52,805 nt of DNA from UBA5734 sp964528645 (GCA_964528645.1 CAZGSR010000020.1:1-52805), one strand, 5' to 3'; counted from the first letter of the stretch, positions 24,744 to 33,972 are shown. The notes: generated by a model from the letters alone, not told the origin. A program made the numbers and translations.

Positions 24744-26066
24744 TTACTGACCCATCGCGGTCTTGACGATGTCTTCTGCGGTCTTCAGTTCATCGTCGAT
24801 CGATGCACCGGAAACGGAATTGGTCAGGGCTGCTGCCAGAGCGTCACGGGCTTCGTAATAGTAAGCGCCGGTGTAGTTGCTGGGAACCTTGCCAGCAAAT
24901 TCAGTAATCAGGGCGTAGATCGGCTGATTGCCGAAGAATTCCTGGGGCTGGGAGTACACAGTGCTCTTTCCGGCCGGGGCATAGGATGCCAGAGCGCCAG
25001 AGGCAGGCAGGATGGTTTCGTAGAATTCAACACTGCCAGCGAAGGTCTTGGCCAGGAAATCAGCAGCCAGCTGCGGGTTTTTGCTATTGGCCGTTACAGC
25101 CCAGCTGGAACCGCCATTGTTCGAATAGTTGGTCGCAGTGGGGATGCCATCGAGCTTGGGCATATTGGTGATGGCCCATTTGCCGGACTGGTCCTGGGCG
25201 GTCTGGATCGAACCGATGATCCAGCAGCCATTGATCGTGCCGCCGACAGTCGAGTTGGTCATGGAGCCAATGTACTGGTCCCAGTCGTTGACATGGATCA
25301 GGACGCCCGATTCGATCAGTTTGACGTAGGTTTCAAAGACTTTTTTCAAGGTCGCATTGTTAGTGATGTCCGGATTGCCGTCCTTGTCAAAGAAGCTGGC
25401 ACCGGCGGACTGCATCATCATCGGCAGCAGGTCAGACTCAGCGGTGGACGAGAGGAGCGGCTTGCCCGTTTTTTCGAGGACAACCTTACCCAGTTCAATG
25501 TACTGGTCCCAGGTGATGTCGGTGAAATCAGCGATAGAGAGACCGGCTTCTGCGAGGACGTCGGTGCGCAGGGCATGGATGACAGCACCATTGTCAAAAG
25601 GCACGCCATAGTTTTTGCCATCGACGACAGAGTAGGCGACCTTGGAAGCACCAAACTGGGAGAAATCGACGCCCAGGCTGGTGATGTCAACGAAGGTGTC
25701 CGGGAAGCTGATGACGTTTTTCTGGAAAGCATTGTCCTGCATGAGGAGAATGTCTGGCAAGGTGCTGAGGTCATTGGAGGCCGATGCTGTGGTCACTTTG
25801 GTCTGGACGTCGTTCCAAGGGGTCTCAACGATGTTGAGCTTGAAGTTGGGATTGGTTTTCTGGTAGACCTTTTCAGCTTCCTGCATGGCATAGATGTTGA
25901 AAGCCGGGTCCCAGCACCAGACGGTCAGGGTCTGGTCATCGGCAGCTGCTGCAGCGGTTTCACCCTGGGCGGCTGTGGTGGATTGAGCCGGTGTGGTCTG
26001 GCCGCCACAGGCAGCCAGGGAAAGGACCATGGCAGTGACCAGCAAGATAACGAGCAATTTCTTCAT
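24744..26066 (-). CDS. ABC sugar-binding lipoprotein, probable beta-galactoside binding
   Basis: A 440-residue family 1 solute-binding protein. The signal peptide MKKLLVILLVTAMVLSLAAC ends in the lipobox LAAC with Cys20. A Thr/Ala/Gln linker follows, then the binding fold (LTVWCWDPAFNIYAMQEAEK, ITWDQYIELGKVVLEKTGKP, INGCWIIGSIQ). GAGGAGG-type ribosome binding site ahead of the ATG. First gene of the transporter-lacZ operon, 205 bases after the AraC gene. The ligand is inferred from lacZ. Confidence 0.93.
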   Translation of the reverse strand: MKKLLVILLVTAMVLSLAACGGQTTPAQSTTAAQGETAAAAADDQTLTVWCWDPAFNIYAMQEAEKVYQKTNPNFKLNIVETPWNDVQTKVTTASASNDLSTLPDILLMQDNAFQKNVISFPDTFVDITSLGVDFSQFGASKVAYSVVDGKNYGVPFDNGAVIHALRTDVLAEAGLSIADFTDITWDQYIELGKVVLEKTGKPLLSSTAESDLLPMMMQSAGASFFDKDGNPDITNNATLKKVFETYVKLIESGVLIHVNDWDQYIGSMTNSTVGGTINGCWIIGSIQTAQDQSGKWAITNMPKLDGIPTATNYSNNGGSSWAVTANSKNPQLAADFLAKTFAGSVEFYETILPASGALASYAPAGKSTVYSQPQEFFGNQPIYALITEFAGKVPSNYTGAYYYEARDALAAALTNSVSGASIDDELKTAEDIVKTAMGQ

Positions 26067-26164
26067 GTTTTCTCCTCCTCATGAATGATCGGGTCCGATT
26101 GGGAACTGTCGTTATTATGTCACCGTCTATCGTTTTGTTGTTTTCGATTTCAACTCAAAACTGT

Positions 26165-26190
26165 GCAAATTCGACCATGATCGAATTTGC
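26165..26190. promoter_or_regulatory. Palindromic operator candidate of the lac-type operon
   Basis: GCAAATTCGA (26165-26174) and TCGAATTTGC (26181-26190) are perfect inverted arms around six bases. It lies in the 205-base gap upstream of the binding-protein gene. AraC-type proteins usually bind direct repeats, so it may serve another regulator or be a weak terminator of the AraC gene. Confidence 0.5.
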
Positions 26191-26271
26191 ATCTTGAAGG
26201 GGTTTATGCACAACAACTAATGGAATCAGACTGATTTAGGCAAGATGTTCAAAAAAATAAAACGCTCTTAC

Positions 26272-27210
26272 TCACTCCCACCCTTTGAGGGCAGAGATCT
26301 TGTAATCAAGCAGTTTGGCTTTGTAATTCTCGGAAACCGAACGCCATTGCCGGGGTGGAATGCCCAGGATGGTCTTGAAACAGCGATTGAACGAAGAAAT
26401 CGTGGCAAAGCCTGTCTTGTCTGCAATTTCGTGGATGGACAGGCGCGTGCTGGCCAGCTGCTCGCAGGCATTCTGGATCCGGACAAAATTGATGTACTCA
26501 ACCGGCGTCATATGCAGGATTTCATGAAAGCGGCGCCGGAAATGTGTTTCACTGGTATGCGTGAAATCAGCCAAGTCGCGGATTTTGATTTCCTCGGCAA
26601 AATGCTGCTGGATGTATTCCATGGATTCGAGTATGTCATGCTTTTTCTTGATGGCTGGCTCGGTGATGGAAATGCTTTCCGGCATGACTCTGGCCGCTTC
26701 AAGCAAGAAGCTCAGGGTCCTGGACAGTGCGATCTCGGTCTGGAATTCCCGCGTCCCGCTTTTGTATTCGTTCAGAATAGCCAGGATCCCCTCAGCCAAA
26801 ACCGGATGGTCCTTTTCATGCGAAACCAGGTAGTAGTCGTTCAGTCTCGCCGTCAGCTTATGAGCCAGCGCTTCGTTATCGGGAAAGGCACGGCTGACCA
26901 GGGCGTCCAGATTGATGAACAAATACTCCCAGTAATTGATTTCCGTGCGGCTGCTATTTGTTGTATGGGGAACACTGCGGGGGATGATGGTGAGTGTGCC
27001 CTGAGTATAATGTCGCGATGGACCATCATCGAAATAGAGGTCACCATCGCCAAAATGGCAATAGCCGATCTCCAGCAGATTGTGGAAATGCAAGTGGTCA
27101 GGCGTAGCCTGATAAAGGCGCTTCCATGTATCGCCGATCAAAGGCAAGATGTATTCATTGGGCGGCAAGTCGTAATGCCGCAGCTCGATCAGCTTTTTCT
27201 GTTTGGCCAT
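26272..27210 (-). CDS. AraC-family transcriptional regulator of the beta-galactoside operon
   Basis: 312 residues. The N-terminal cupin sensor spans about residues 1-150 (HLHFHNLLEIGYCHFGDGDLYF, TLTIIPRSVPHT). The C-terminal pair of HTH motifs spans about 210-305: EIKIRDLADFTHTSETHFRRRF and LSIHEIADKTGFATISSFNRCFK, then LGIPPRQWR. It is upstream of and codirectional with the transporter-lacZ genes, so it is probably their activator responding to a galactoside. The start has only a weak ribosome binding site. Confidence 0.92.
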   Translation of the reverse strand: MAKQKKLIELRHYDLPPNEYILPLIGDTWKRLYQATPDHLHFHNLLEIGYCHFGDGDLYFDDGPSRHYTQGTLTIIPRSVPHTTNSSRTEINYWEYLFINLDALVSRAFPDNEALAHKLTARLNDYYLVSHEKDHPVLAEGILAILNEYKSGTREFQTEIALSRTLSFLLEAARVMPESISITEPAIKKKHDILESMEYIQQHFAEEIKIRDLADFTHTSETHFRRRFHEILHMTPVEYINFVRIQNACEQLASTRLSIHEIADKTGFATISSFNRCFKTILGIPPRQWRSVSENYKAKLLDYKISALKGWE

Positions 27211-27343
27211 TTAATTCGTAACCTGCATGGATCGCATGATAGGAACTGTTATTGATTTTAACACAGGCCTTATTTATCAGAAAGTCCTGAACAGGAAGGA
27301 TATTGTTGACCAACAACCACTCCATCACGCAATAAACTGTAAT

Positions 27344-27384
27344 AGCAAAAAGTTTTTGCAGAACAGCTGCAAAAACCTTTTGCT
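27344..27384. terminator. Probable bidirectional terminator after the dihydroxyacetone kinase gene
   Basis: AGCAAAAAGTTTTTGCAG (27344-27361) and CTGCAAAAACCTTTTGCT (27367-27384) form an 18-base stem with one mismatch. It lies in the gap between the kinase stop and the AraC start. The rest of that gap shows no gene. There is no long T-run outside the stem, so termination efficiency is uncertain. Confidence 0.65.
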
Positions 27385-27429
27385 AACTAGATTTTGATGT
27401 CTGGACTGCAGGGGCGGTCAAGTCACATC

Positions 27430-29187
27430 TTACCGGAAGCTATCGGCGATTGCAGTAAAAATCACACCCAAGGCATGGGCACCGGCATCCGGATAGCCGA
27501 GGCTGCGTTCGCCGACGGTTCCAGCCCGGCCCATCCGGGCGACAATCGCTTTGGTCGATTCGGCGCCAGTCTTGGCTGCCTCAGCTCCGTTACGCAACGC
27601 TTCGAGGAAAGATCTGCCAGCAGCGGCGTCTGCTGACAGTGAGTCAGCACAAGGGATCAAGGCATCCATCAGGGTTTTGTCACCTATACCGGCACCGCGG
27701 CCAAACGAGCGCTCGCCGGTCTTCTGGATGCCCACGACTGCCGCCCGCATCATGTCGGCCAGCTCAGCCAGGTTAAGACTCGTCCGGGTGCCAGCATATC
27801 TGCCTGCCGCGCGGAAGGCCGAACCCCAGATCGGACCCGAGGCACCACCACAATACTCCATGATGATCAGCGAACAGGACTCGAGGAAATCCCCGATCGA
27901 TTGGCTGTGGTTGCTCAGCAGATCGTTCCAGTCCCGTTGGAGCTGGCGGAATCCCTTGGCTACACTCATGCCAAAGTCACCGTCACCCGCATACGAATCA
28001 AGTTCACAGAAGGGCACTTCGTTTTCGATGATGCAGTCGCTCATCCGGTCGATCGCGTAGATGACATTGTCAACGCTGAGCTGGTTGTTCTTTATGACGC
28101 CTGCATCGGAAGACAGCTCTACCGTTCTTGTGTTGGAGCTCTGGCCAGTGGCCTGGACGCGAGCCTGGAAGCTGCACCGCTCCAGCGGTCCAGAGAGCTT
28201 CAGGGCCGGTGTGTCACAGGTTTCAGCCAACAGTTGCTTCAGCTCATCGTCGAGGGCCAGGATCGAGACCGAGGCGCCGGCCATGTCGATGCTGGTCATA
28301 TAATTGCCGACCAGGGTCTTCTGGACCGATATGCCATGGCAATCCAGTTCGCGCGCCACCGATTGGGTCAGGACATAGAGTTCCTGCAACGGAGTGGCGC
28401 CAAAGCCGTTCACCAGCAGAGCCACCTCAGTACCCTGCTGGTCCTGCAGCTTCAAATCGCGCACCAGCGCTTCTGTCATCCGCCTGGCCAATTCGTCAGC
28501 TGAGAGCGTTTTTTCACGCTGGATCCCCGGTTCACCATGGATACCGACGCCATATTCCATCTCATCCGCACCCAGTGTGAAGGTGGGTGTGCCCTTGGCT
28601 GGCACGGTGCAGGATGTGAAGGCAAAGCCCAGGCTCCGGACATTGCGGACCACTTTTTCAGCCACTGCTTTGACTGTAGCCAGATTCAGGCCCCGTTCTG
28701 CGGCTGCACCAGCGATTTTGTGGACAAAAACGGTTCCGGCCACACCGCGGCGGCCCACGGTGTAGAGACTGTCCTGCACGGCGATGTCGTCGTCGACTTT
28801 GACATAGTCAACCACAATGCCGTCCTCTGACGCCAGATAAGCCGCGTTCTGGAAATTCATCATGTCGCCGCTGTAGTTTTTGATGATCAACAGCACGCCT
28901 TTGCTGCTGGCGCAGGATTTGATTGCCTGGTAGATCTGGATCTGGGACGGGGAGGCAAACACATCGCCGCACACCGCGGCATCGAGCATGCCAGTGCCAA
29001 CAAAACCGGCATGGGCAGGCTCATGGCCGCTGCCACCACCGCTGATCAGGTTCACTTTTTCCGGATTCTTGTTCCGGCGCGTAATAACCTTGTATTTGCT
29101 GTCCAAAGCCAGTTCCGGATGCGCATAGACCAGTCCATGGAGCATGTCCAGGACAACGGATTCTGGTTGGTTAATGATTTTTTTCAT
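27430..29187 (-). CDS. Dihydroxyacetone kinase, fused DhaK-DhaL, ATP-dependent type
   Basis: Phosphorylates dihydroxyacetone to dihydroxyacetone phosphate. The 585 residues hold a DhaK domain (residues 1-330) with NLISGGGSGHEPAHAGFVG, GDVFASPS, LLIIKNYSGDMMNF and the covalent-binding His region VGIHGEPG. A DhaL nucleotide domain (about 375-580) has YAGDGDFGMSVAKG and GGASGPIWGSAF. The fusion, with no DhaM or PTS partner, points to ATP as donor. GGGAGG precedes the ATG. It follows glycerol dehydrogenase by 43 bases, and the pair makes the oxidative route glycerol to dihydroxyacetone to DHAP. Confidence 0.95.
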   Translation of the reverse strand: MKKIINQPESVVLDMLHGLVYAHPELALDSKYKVITRRNKNPEKVNLISGGGSGHEPAHAGFVGTGMLDAAVCGDVFASPSQIQIYQAIKSCASSKGVLLIIKNYSGDMMNFQNAAYLASEDGIVVDYVKVDDDIAVQDSLYTVGRRGVAGTVFVHKIAGAAAERGLNLATVKAVAEKVVRNVRSLGFAFTSCTVPAKGTPTFTLGADEMEYGVGIHGEPGIQREKTLSADELARRMTEALVRDLKLQDQQGTEVALLVNGFGATPLQELYVLTQSVARELDCHGISVQKTLVGNYMTSIDMAGASVSILALDDELKQLLAETCDTPALKLSGPLERCSFQARVQATGQSSNTRTVELSSDAGVIKNNQLSVDNVIYAIDRMSDCIIENEVPFCELDSYAGDGDFGMSVAKGFRQLQRDWNDLLSNHSQSIGDFLESCSLIIMEYCGGASGPIWGSAFRAAGRYAGTRTSLNLAELADMMRAAVVGIQKTGERSFGRGAGIGDKTLMDALIPCADSLSADAAAGRSFLEALRNGAEAAKTGAESTKAIVARMGRAGTVGERSLGYPDAGAHALGVIFTAIADSFR

Positions 29188-29230
29188 GGATGCCTCCCGA
29201 TCGATCTTGATTTACCTACCCTACAGCTCA

Positions 29231-30361
29231 TTAACGCGCGGCTTTGAACTGCCTGCCGATCGCATCGGCCGTCAGGATTGCCGCAGCGACCTGCTCCGCG
29301 GATACCGGGAAGGGCATCGAATGGACCGATTCTTCCGGGATCGACGCCTTGCGGGCGACTGCCATCAGCTCTTCCTCACTCAGCTCGGTGACACCGATAT
29401 CTGCCAGGCAGACTGGCAGGCCGACCGACAGGCAGAAGTCGATCACTTCTTCCAGTTCTTCCAGCGGTGCATTCTCGAGGCAGAGCTGGGCCAGGGTGCC
29501 AAAGGCCACCTTTTCGCCATGGAAATACTTGTGGGTCCCTTCCAGGATGGTCAGACCATCGTGAATGGCATGGGCAGCAGCCAGGCCGCCGCTTTCAAAA
29601 CCGAGGCCCGAGAGCAAAATATTGGTTTCGATGATGTTTTCCAGCGCCGGACTGACCACCTTGGCCTGGCAGGACAACTTGGCTTTCAGACCATCTGCCA
29701 GCAGCGTCTGGTAGCACAGCGTGGCCAGGGCGAACGCAGCCTGTGTGCCCATGGCCGGAGTTGTGTAGCCTTCGCGGACGCCGCAGGGCATGCCTGCATT
29801 GACGCTGGCATAGGACTGGGTATTGGCCCGGGCTTCGAAATAGGTCGAGAGCGCATCGCCCATGCCGGAAACCAGGAAGCGGACCGGCGCCTTGGCAATG
29901 ACCGACGTATCTACCAGGACGACACTGGGATTCTGCTTGAAATAGGCATAATCATCAAAAGCGCCTTCGGGTGTGTAGAGAACTGCGGAGTGGCTGGTTG
30001 GCGCGTCGGTTGCTGCAATCGTCGGGCAGATGATCAGGGCATCGCCTTCAGCGACACATTTGGCCGTGTCGATCGCTTTGCCACCACCCAGGCCAATCGT
30101 GCAATCACAGTTCTGTTCGATGGATAGCTGTTTCAGGCGCGCCACTTCCTGACGCGAGCATTCACCAACAAAATCACAGGCAACAAAAGTCACGCCGAAT
30201 TTTTGGGCAGTTGCGTCCAATTTTTCCTGAACCCGCGCGACATCATCGCGATGGGCAATCAACAGGGCTGAGCTGCCAAAGGTCTTGACGAAATAGCCAA
30301 GATTCAACAATTCGTCTTCACCTTGAACATACTTTGCGGGGGAGATAAATGCTTTTCTCAT
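29231..30361 (-). CDS. gldA: Glycerol dehydrogenase
   Basis: NAD-dependent, metal-containing alcohol dehydrogenase that oxidises glycerol to dihydroxyacetone. 376 residues, usual length. It begins MRKAFISPAKYVQG, has the NAD loop GLGGGKAIDTAK near residue 92, and the zinc ligands Asp in MGDALSTYFEA, His in AHAIHDG and His in HGEKVAFG. The ATG has GGAGG twelve bases upstream, rather far. It is the first gene of the pair with dihydroxyacetone kinase and is divergent from a PocR/AraC regulator across a 227-base control region. Confidence 0.96.
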   Translation of the reverse strand: MRKAFISPAKYVQGEDELLNLGYFVKTFGSSALLIAHRDDVARVQEKLDATAQKFGVTFVACDFVGECSRQEVARLKQLSIEQNCDCTIGLGGGKAIDTAKCVAEGDALIICPTIAATDAPTSHSAVLYTPEGAFDDYAYFKQNPSVVLVDTSVIAKAPVRFLVSGMGDALSTYFEARANTQSYASVNAGMPCGVREGYTTPAMGTQAAFALATLCYQTLLADGLKAKLSCQAKVVSPALENIIETNILLSGLGFESGGLAAAHAIHDGLTILEGTHKYFHGEKVAFGTLAQLCLENAPLEELEEVIDFCLSVGLPVCLADIGVTELSEEELMAVARKASIPEESVHSMPFPVSAEQVAAAILTADAIGRQFKAAR

Positions 30362-30486
30362 ACGAATCGATCGCCTCCATCTTAATCATTTGAATGCTAT
30401 AGATGTCAAAATACTTGATAAAGCCAGTATATCCTGCCCGTTTTCTTGTTACATTAGACAAAACAATCGTCATTCAGCAAAAGTAT

Positions 30487-30530
30487 ATGGTAAAATGATA
30501 TTCAAATCAGATAAATGGTAAAACTATATT
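30487..30530. promoter_or_regulatory. Direct repeats in the gldA / PocR-AraC control region
   Basis: ATGGTAAAATGATATT (30487-30502) recurs as ATGGTAAAACTATATT (30515-30530), a spacing of 28 bases. Direct repeats of this size are how AraC-family proteins usually bind. The copies lie 59 bases before the regulator gene and about 125 bases before gldA, so one complex could act both ways. Confidence 0.6.
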
Positions 30531-30588
30531 TTCACCCCTGATGCAGGTGCAGCTGCAACCATAAAAACAGCGTAAAAAGGCGTTTTAA

Positions 30589-31602
30589 ATGAAGGTACTC
30601 AGCATCGAGAAAATCCTGAACCTGGAGAAATGGCAGCCGATTCAAGACAGTCTGGCCAAGGTCACGAAACTGGCCATAATCACGGTGGACTATAAGGGTG
30701 TGCCGGTAACAGCACATAGCAGCTGCAATTCCTTTTGCACAAAAGTCAGAAGTGATCCGGAGCTGCGGACCCTTTGCCAGAAGTGTGATTCCAGGGCCGG
30801 TCTCGAAGCGGTCCGCACCAACGAGCCTTTCATCTATCTTTGCCACTTTGGCATTGTTGATGTCGCCATCCCCTTTACCGTTTACGGCAACTATATTGGC
30901 GCCTTGATGGTGGGCCAGGTGAGACTGCCGGCCGGCAGCCAGCTCAAGCTCGAACACATCATCCCCCAGACGGTTTCGCCTGAACACTTTTCTGCCGATT
31001 ATAATCTGCTGCCGGAAATGTCATACGCTGAAATCCAGCTGATCGCCCATTCACTCAATCATATCTGCAACTACATCATCGAAGAAGCCCTGGACAAGGA
31101 TTTTCTGGTTGGCATGCTCAATAAGCAAACCAGCATCGAATACCTGCCGTCGTCTGCCGGCGATTACGAGAAATTCAAGATTGACCATTTCAAGCAGATC
31201 AAAAAGGACATGGAAAACCTGATCTCGAATGCCTATCTCAGCCGAGCCCAGGATGAGGCTGGCGACCAGGTCAATCCACTGATCAAGCCGGCCATCGATT
31301 ACCTGTACAATAACAAATCCACCATGCCGTCCCAAAAAGACATGTCAAAAATATGCCGGCTCAGTCCCAGCTATTTCAGCAAGGTCTTTGCCAATAGCCA
31401 AGGCCAAAGCTACTCCAGCTATTTAACGGCATTGAAAATCACCTGGTCCAAAGATCTGCTCGAAAATACGGACCAATCGATTGCGCAGATCAGCGAAAAC
31501 CTCGGCTTCTCAGATGAGGGCTATTTCATCAAAAAATTCAAGAAGGCAGAAGGGCTTACCCCTCTGGTATATCGGAAATATTACCGGAAATATCCGGGTT
31601 AG
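30589..31602 (+). CDS. PocR-domain AraC-family regulator
   Basis: 337 residues. The N-terminal PocR sensor (about residues 5-170) has the characteristic Cys pattern SSCNSFCTKVRSDP followed by LCQKCDSRAG, then YLCHFGIVDVAIPFTVYGNYIGALMVGQVRLP. The C-terminal AraC DNA-binding domain (about 235-335) has KDMSKICRLSPSYFSKVF and SIAQISENLGFSDEGYFIKKFK. PocR-domain regulators govern propanediol, glycerol and one-carbon genes, so this one probably controls the divergent gldA and dihydroxyacetone kinase genes. The effector, perhaps glycerol or dihydroxyacetone, is not shown by the sequence. Confidence 0.93.
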   Translation: MKVLSIEKILNLEKWQPIQDSLAKVTKLAIITVDYKGVPVTAHSSCNSFCTKVRSDPELRTLCQKCDSRAGLEAVRTNEPFIYLCHFGIVDVAIPFTVYGNYIGALMVGQVRLPAGSQLKLEHIIPQTVSPEHFSADYNLLPEMSYAEIQLIAHSLNHICNYIIEEALDKDFLVGMLNKQTSIEYLPSSAGDYEKFKIDHFKQIKKDMENLISNAYLSRAQDEAGDQVNPLIKPAIDYLYNNKSTMPSQKDMSKICRLSPSYFSKVFANSQGQSYSSYLTALKITWSKDLLENTDQSIAQISENLGFSDEGYFIKKFKKAEGLTPLVYRKYYRKYPG

Positions 31603-31633
31603 GCTGACGTTCAAGGCTCAGAAAATAATTTTC

Positions 31634-32377
31634 CTAACCTCTCTTCATCTTCCAGCGCCGCTCCCACAACGCAAACCCCGTGTCTGCAATCAGCGCCATG
31701 ATCACCGGCAAGACAGCGCCCAGCACCACCACCTGCCAGCGGCTGATATTGTTGCCGGCGATGATCAGGTTGCCCAGGCCACCGCCGCCGACGAAGGCAG
31801 CCAGGATGGCGGAGCCGATATTGATGGTCACGGCGGTCCGGATGCCGGAGATGATCAGAGGAAAGGCCAGCGGCAACTCGATCTTGTAGAGGATCCGCCG
31901 CGGATTCATGCCCATGCCATGAGCCGCCTCGATGATCGACCGGTCGAGTCCATTGATGCCAGTCAGGGTGTTGTTGAGGATGGGCAGCAGGGAATACAGC
32001 CAGAGGGCCAGGATGGCTGTCAAGGACCCGACGCCCAGAAGGCCGACGGACAGAGCAACGACCGCCAGGCTCGGCACGGCCTGGGCAATGTTGACCAGGC
32101 CTATGATCTTTGGGGCCCATTTTCTCAGGTGTGCGCGCGTGAGCAGGATCCCGGCCGGGACGGCTGTGACAATCGCCAGCAGGCAGGATATTCCGACGAT
32201 CGTCAGATGCTGGCCTAATAAAGCGGCGATTTTGGGATAGGACACGAGGCGCGAGACCAGACTGTCCTGCGGGTTTTCCACGACATAGATGCTCAGGAAA
32301 AATCCCAGGGCGATCAGCCCGGCCAATTTGAGGATCTGGGCCAGATTTTTCAGGGACCGCCTAGCTGTTGCGCCCAT
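31634..32377 (-). CDS. Osmoprotectant ABC permease (OpuC/YehW type)
   Basis: A 247-residue membrane protein with about six helices. Family marks are VAIVTAVPAGILLTRAHLRK-like early loop, NIAQAVPSLAVVALSVGLLGVG, and the EAA loop IIEAAHGMGMNPRRILYKIELP near residues 150-170, ending AAFVGGGGLGNLI. The ATG at 32377 overlaps the ATPase gene end by 17 bases; a GTG at 32383 is an alternative. It is the last gene of a four-gene operon for uptake of quaternary amines. It is convergent with the PocR/AraC gene, 31 bases apart. Confidence 0.9.
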   Translation of the reverse strand: MGATARRSLKNLAQILKLAGLIALGFFLSIYVVENPQDSLVSRLVSYPKIAALLGQHLTIVGISCLLAIVTAVPAGILLTRAHLRKWAPKIIGLVNIAQAVPSLAVVALSVGLLGVGSLTAILALWLYSLLPILNNTLTGINGLDRSIIEAAHGMGMNPRRILYKIELPLAFPLIISGIRTAVTINIGSAILAAFVGGGGLGNLIIAGNNISRWQVVVLGAVLPVIMALIADTGFALWERRWKMKRG

Positions 32378-33326
32378 AGTCACTCACACTTTCCAGCAGG
32401 GATTCGAGCCGGATCAAGCCCTGGACATTTTTCGCATCGTCGAGCACCAGCACGGTTGATTTGCCCGTCCGGAACATTTCAGCCAGGGCATCCTGGGCGG
32501 TCGCGTGGATCGAGACCGCAGCTGCCGCTGCAAAGTCAGTGGCTACACCTACCTTGTGCATCACGTCGCCGCAGGACAGCAGATTCATCATTTTCAGCGA
32601 GTTGCGGCCACCGATCAGTTCTGAGACGAAGGGATCGGCCGGTCTGGCCAGGATCTCCATCGGGGTGCCGTACTGGATGACCCGGCCAGATTTCAGGACA
32701 GCGATCCGGTCGCCCATTTTCAGGGCTTCGTCGATGTCATGGGTGACAAAGACGATCGTCTTCTTGATTTTGGCTTGGATGTTTAAAAATTCATCCTGCA
32801 GTTTGGCCCGGGTGATCGGGTCCAGTGCGCCGAAAGGCTCGTCCATCAGCATGATCTTGGGATCGGCCGCGAGGGCGCGGGCGACACCGATCCTCTGGCG
32901 CTGGCCGCCGCTCAGTTCACGCGGCTTTTTGTTGCGATAGATCTTGGGATCGAGCTCGACCAGGTCGAGCAGCTCGTCGACCCGGGCGCTGATCCGGTCC
33001 TTTTTCCAGCCCAGCTCGACTGGGACGGTGGCGATGTTTTCCGCAACGGTCATGTGCGGGAAAAGACCGATATCCTGGATGATGTAGCCGATGTTCAGGC
33101 GCAGCTGGATCGTATCGATCGAGCCGATGTCCTGGCCATCGATCAGGATTGACCCTGAACTGGGCGGGATCAGCTTGTTGATCATTTTCATGGTGGTTGT
33201 CTTGCCGCAGCCGGATGGGCCGACCAGGATGCAGATCTCACCGTCGGGGATGGTGAGCGACAGCTGGTTGACGACATCAGCGGTCGAGTCCGGATAGCGT
33301 TTGGTCACCTGGTCAAATACGATCAT
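32361..33326 (-). CDS. Osmoprotectant ABC ATPase with C-terminal CBS region (OpuCA type)
   Basis: 321 residues. Walker A is GPSGCGKTTTMKM near residue 36, the Q-loop region has YIIQDIGLFPHMTV, the signature is LSGGQRQRIGVARAL, and Walker B is IMLMDEPFGALDP with the switch His in VFVTHDIDEALK. After residue 235 a region with SIHATAQDALAEMFRTGKS and VQGLIRLESLLESV fits a CBS-like regulatory domain. AAGGTGA stands before the ATG at 33326; the open frame to 33356 is not needed. It overlaps both permease genes. Confidence 0.95.
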   Translation of the reverse strand: MIVFDQVTKRYPDSTADVVNQLSLTIPDGEICILVGPSGCGKTTTMKMINKLIPPSSGSILIDGQDIGSIDTIQLRLNIGYIIQDIGLFPHMTVAENIATVPVELGWKKDRISARVDELLDLVELDPKIYRNKKPRELSGGQRQRIGVARALAADPKIMLMDEPFGALDPITRAKLQDEFLNIQAKIKKTIVFVTHDIDEALKMGDRIAVLKSGRVIQYGTPMEILARPADPFVSELIGGRNSLKMMNLLSCGDVMHKVGVATDFAAAAAVSIHATAQDALAEMFRTGKSTVLVLDDAKNVQGLIRLESLLESVSDYGRNS

Positions 33327-33972
33327 GTGTGTCACCTTCTGTCTTTGGCTTGGCATGGACGAGCCGGTTCTGGAGCTTGCCGAGGTATTTGTCGGCCAGG
33401 ATGGCGATCAGGGAAATCAGGATCGCCCCGATGATCACCATGTTGTCGTTGGTCCGGCTGATGCCCTGGAAAATATAGGTACCCAGTCCTCCGGCCCCGA
33501 TGTAGCTGGCGATCGCACCAATGCCGATACCCATCACCACTGCGGTGCGGATACCGATCATCGAGGCCGGAATCGCCAGCGGAATCTGGATGCGCGTGAG
33601 GATTTTCCGGTCGGTCAGGCCCATGCCCCGGGCGGCCTCGATGATGGCCGGATCAATGGTGGTGATCCCGACATAGACATTGCGGATGATCGGTAATTGC
33701 GTATAGGCGACCAGCCCGACAATGGCCGGCGCAGTGCCGATGCCAAGAATCGGCAGCAACAGGGAAAAGAGGGCCAGGCTGGGGATGGTCATCATGATGC
33801 TGGCCAGGCCGAGCACCAGGTTGGCCAGGACTCGGCTGCGTGTGATCAGGATGCCGACTGACACACCAAGGACGATGGAAATCGCCATGGCGATCAGGAC
33901 CAGGAGCAGATGCTCCAAGGTCAGCTCGAGGATATCCTGCCAACGGGAGAGAAAGAAATCGACAAGTCCCAT
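33313..33972 (-). CDS. Osmoprotectant ABC permease (OpuCB type)
   Basis: 219 residues with about six helices, the first around residues 18-40. Marks are the loop SIVLGVSVGILITRSR, IMMTIPSLALFSLLLPILGIG, and the EAA loop IIEAARGMGLTDRKILTRIQIP. The ATG at 33972 has GGAGG six bases upstream and gives the normal MGLVDFFLSRWQ start. The stop overlaps the ATPase start by 14 bases. The second permease of the operon comes after the ATPase, the usual OpuC order with two permeases flanking other subunits. Confidence 0.93.
   Translation of the reverse strand: MGLVDFFLSRWQDILELTLEHLLLVLIAMAISIVLGVSVGILITRSRVLANLVLGLASIMMTIPSLALFSLLLPILGIGTAPAIVGLVAYTQLPIIRNVYVGITTIDPAIIEAARGMGLTDRKILTRIQIPLAIPASMIGIRTAVVMGIGIGAIASYIGAGGLGTYIFQGISRTNDNMVIIGAILISLIAILADKYLGKLQNRLVHAKPKTEGDTHDRI

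Noticed and set aside
24600..26084. A 494-codon open frame opposite the galactoside-binding protein gene.
   Set aside because: Shadow frame; the minus-strand protein has a signal peptide, lipobox and family fold.
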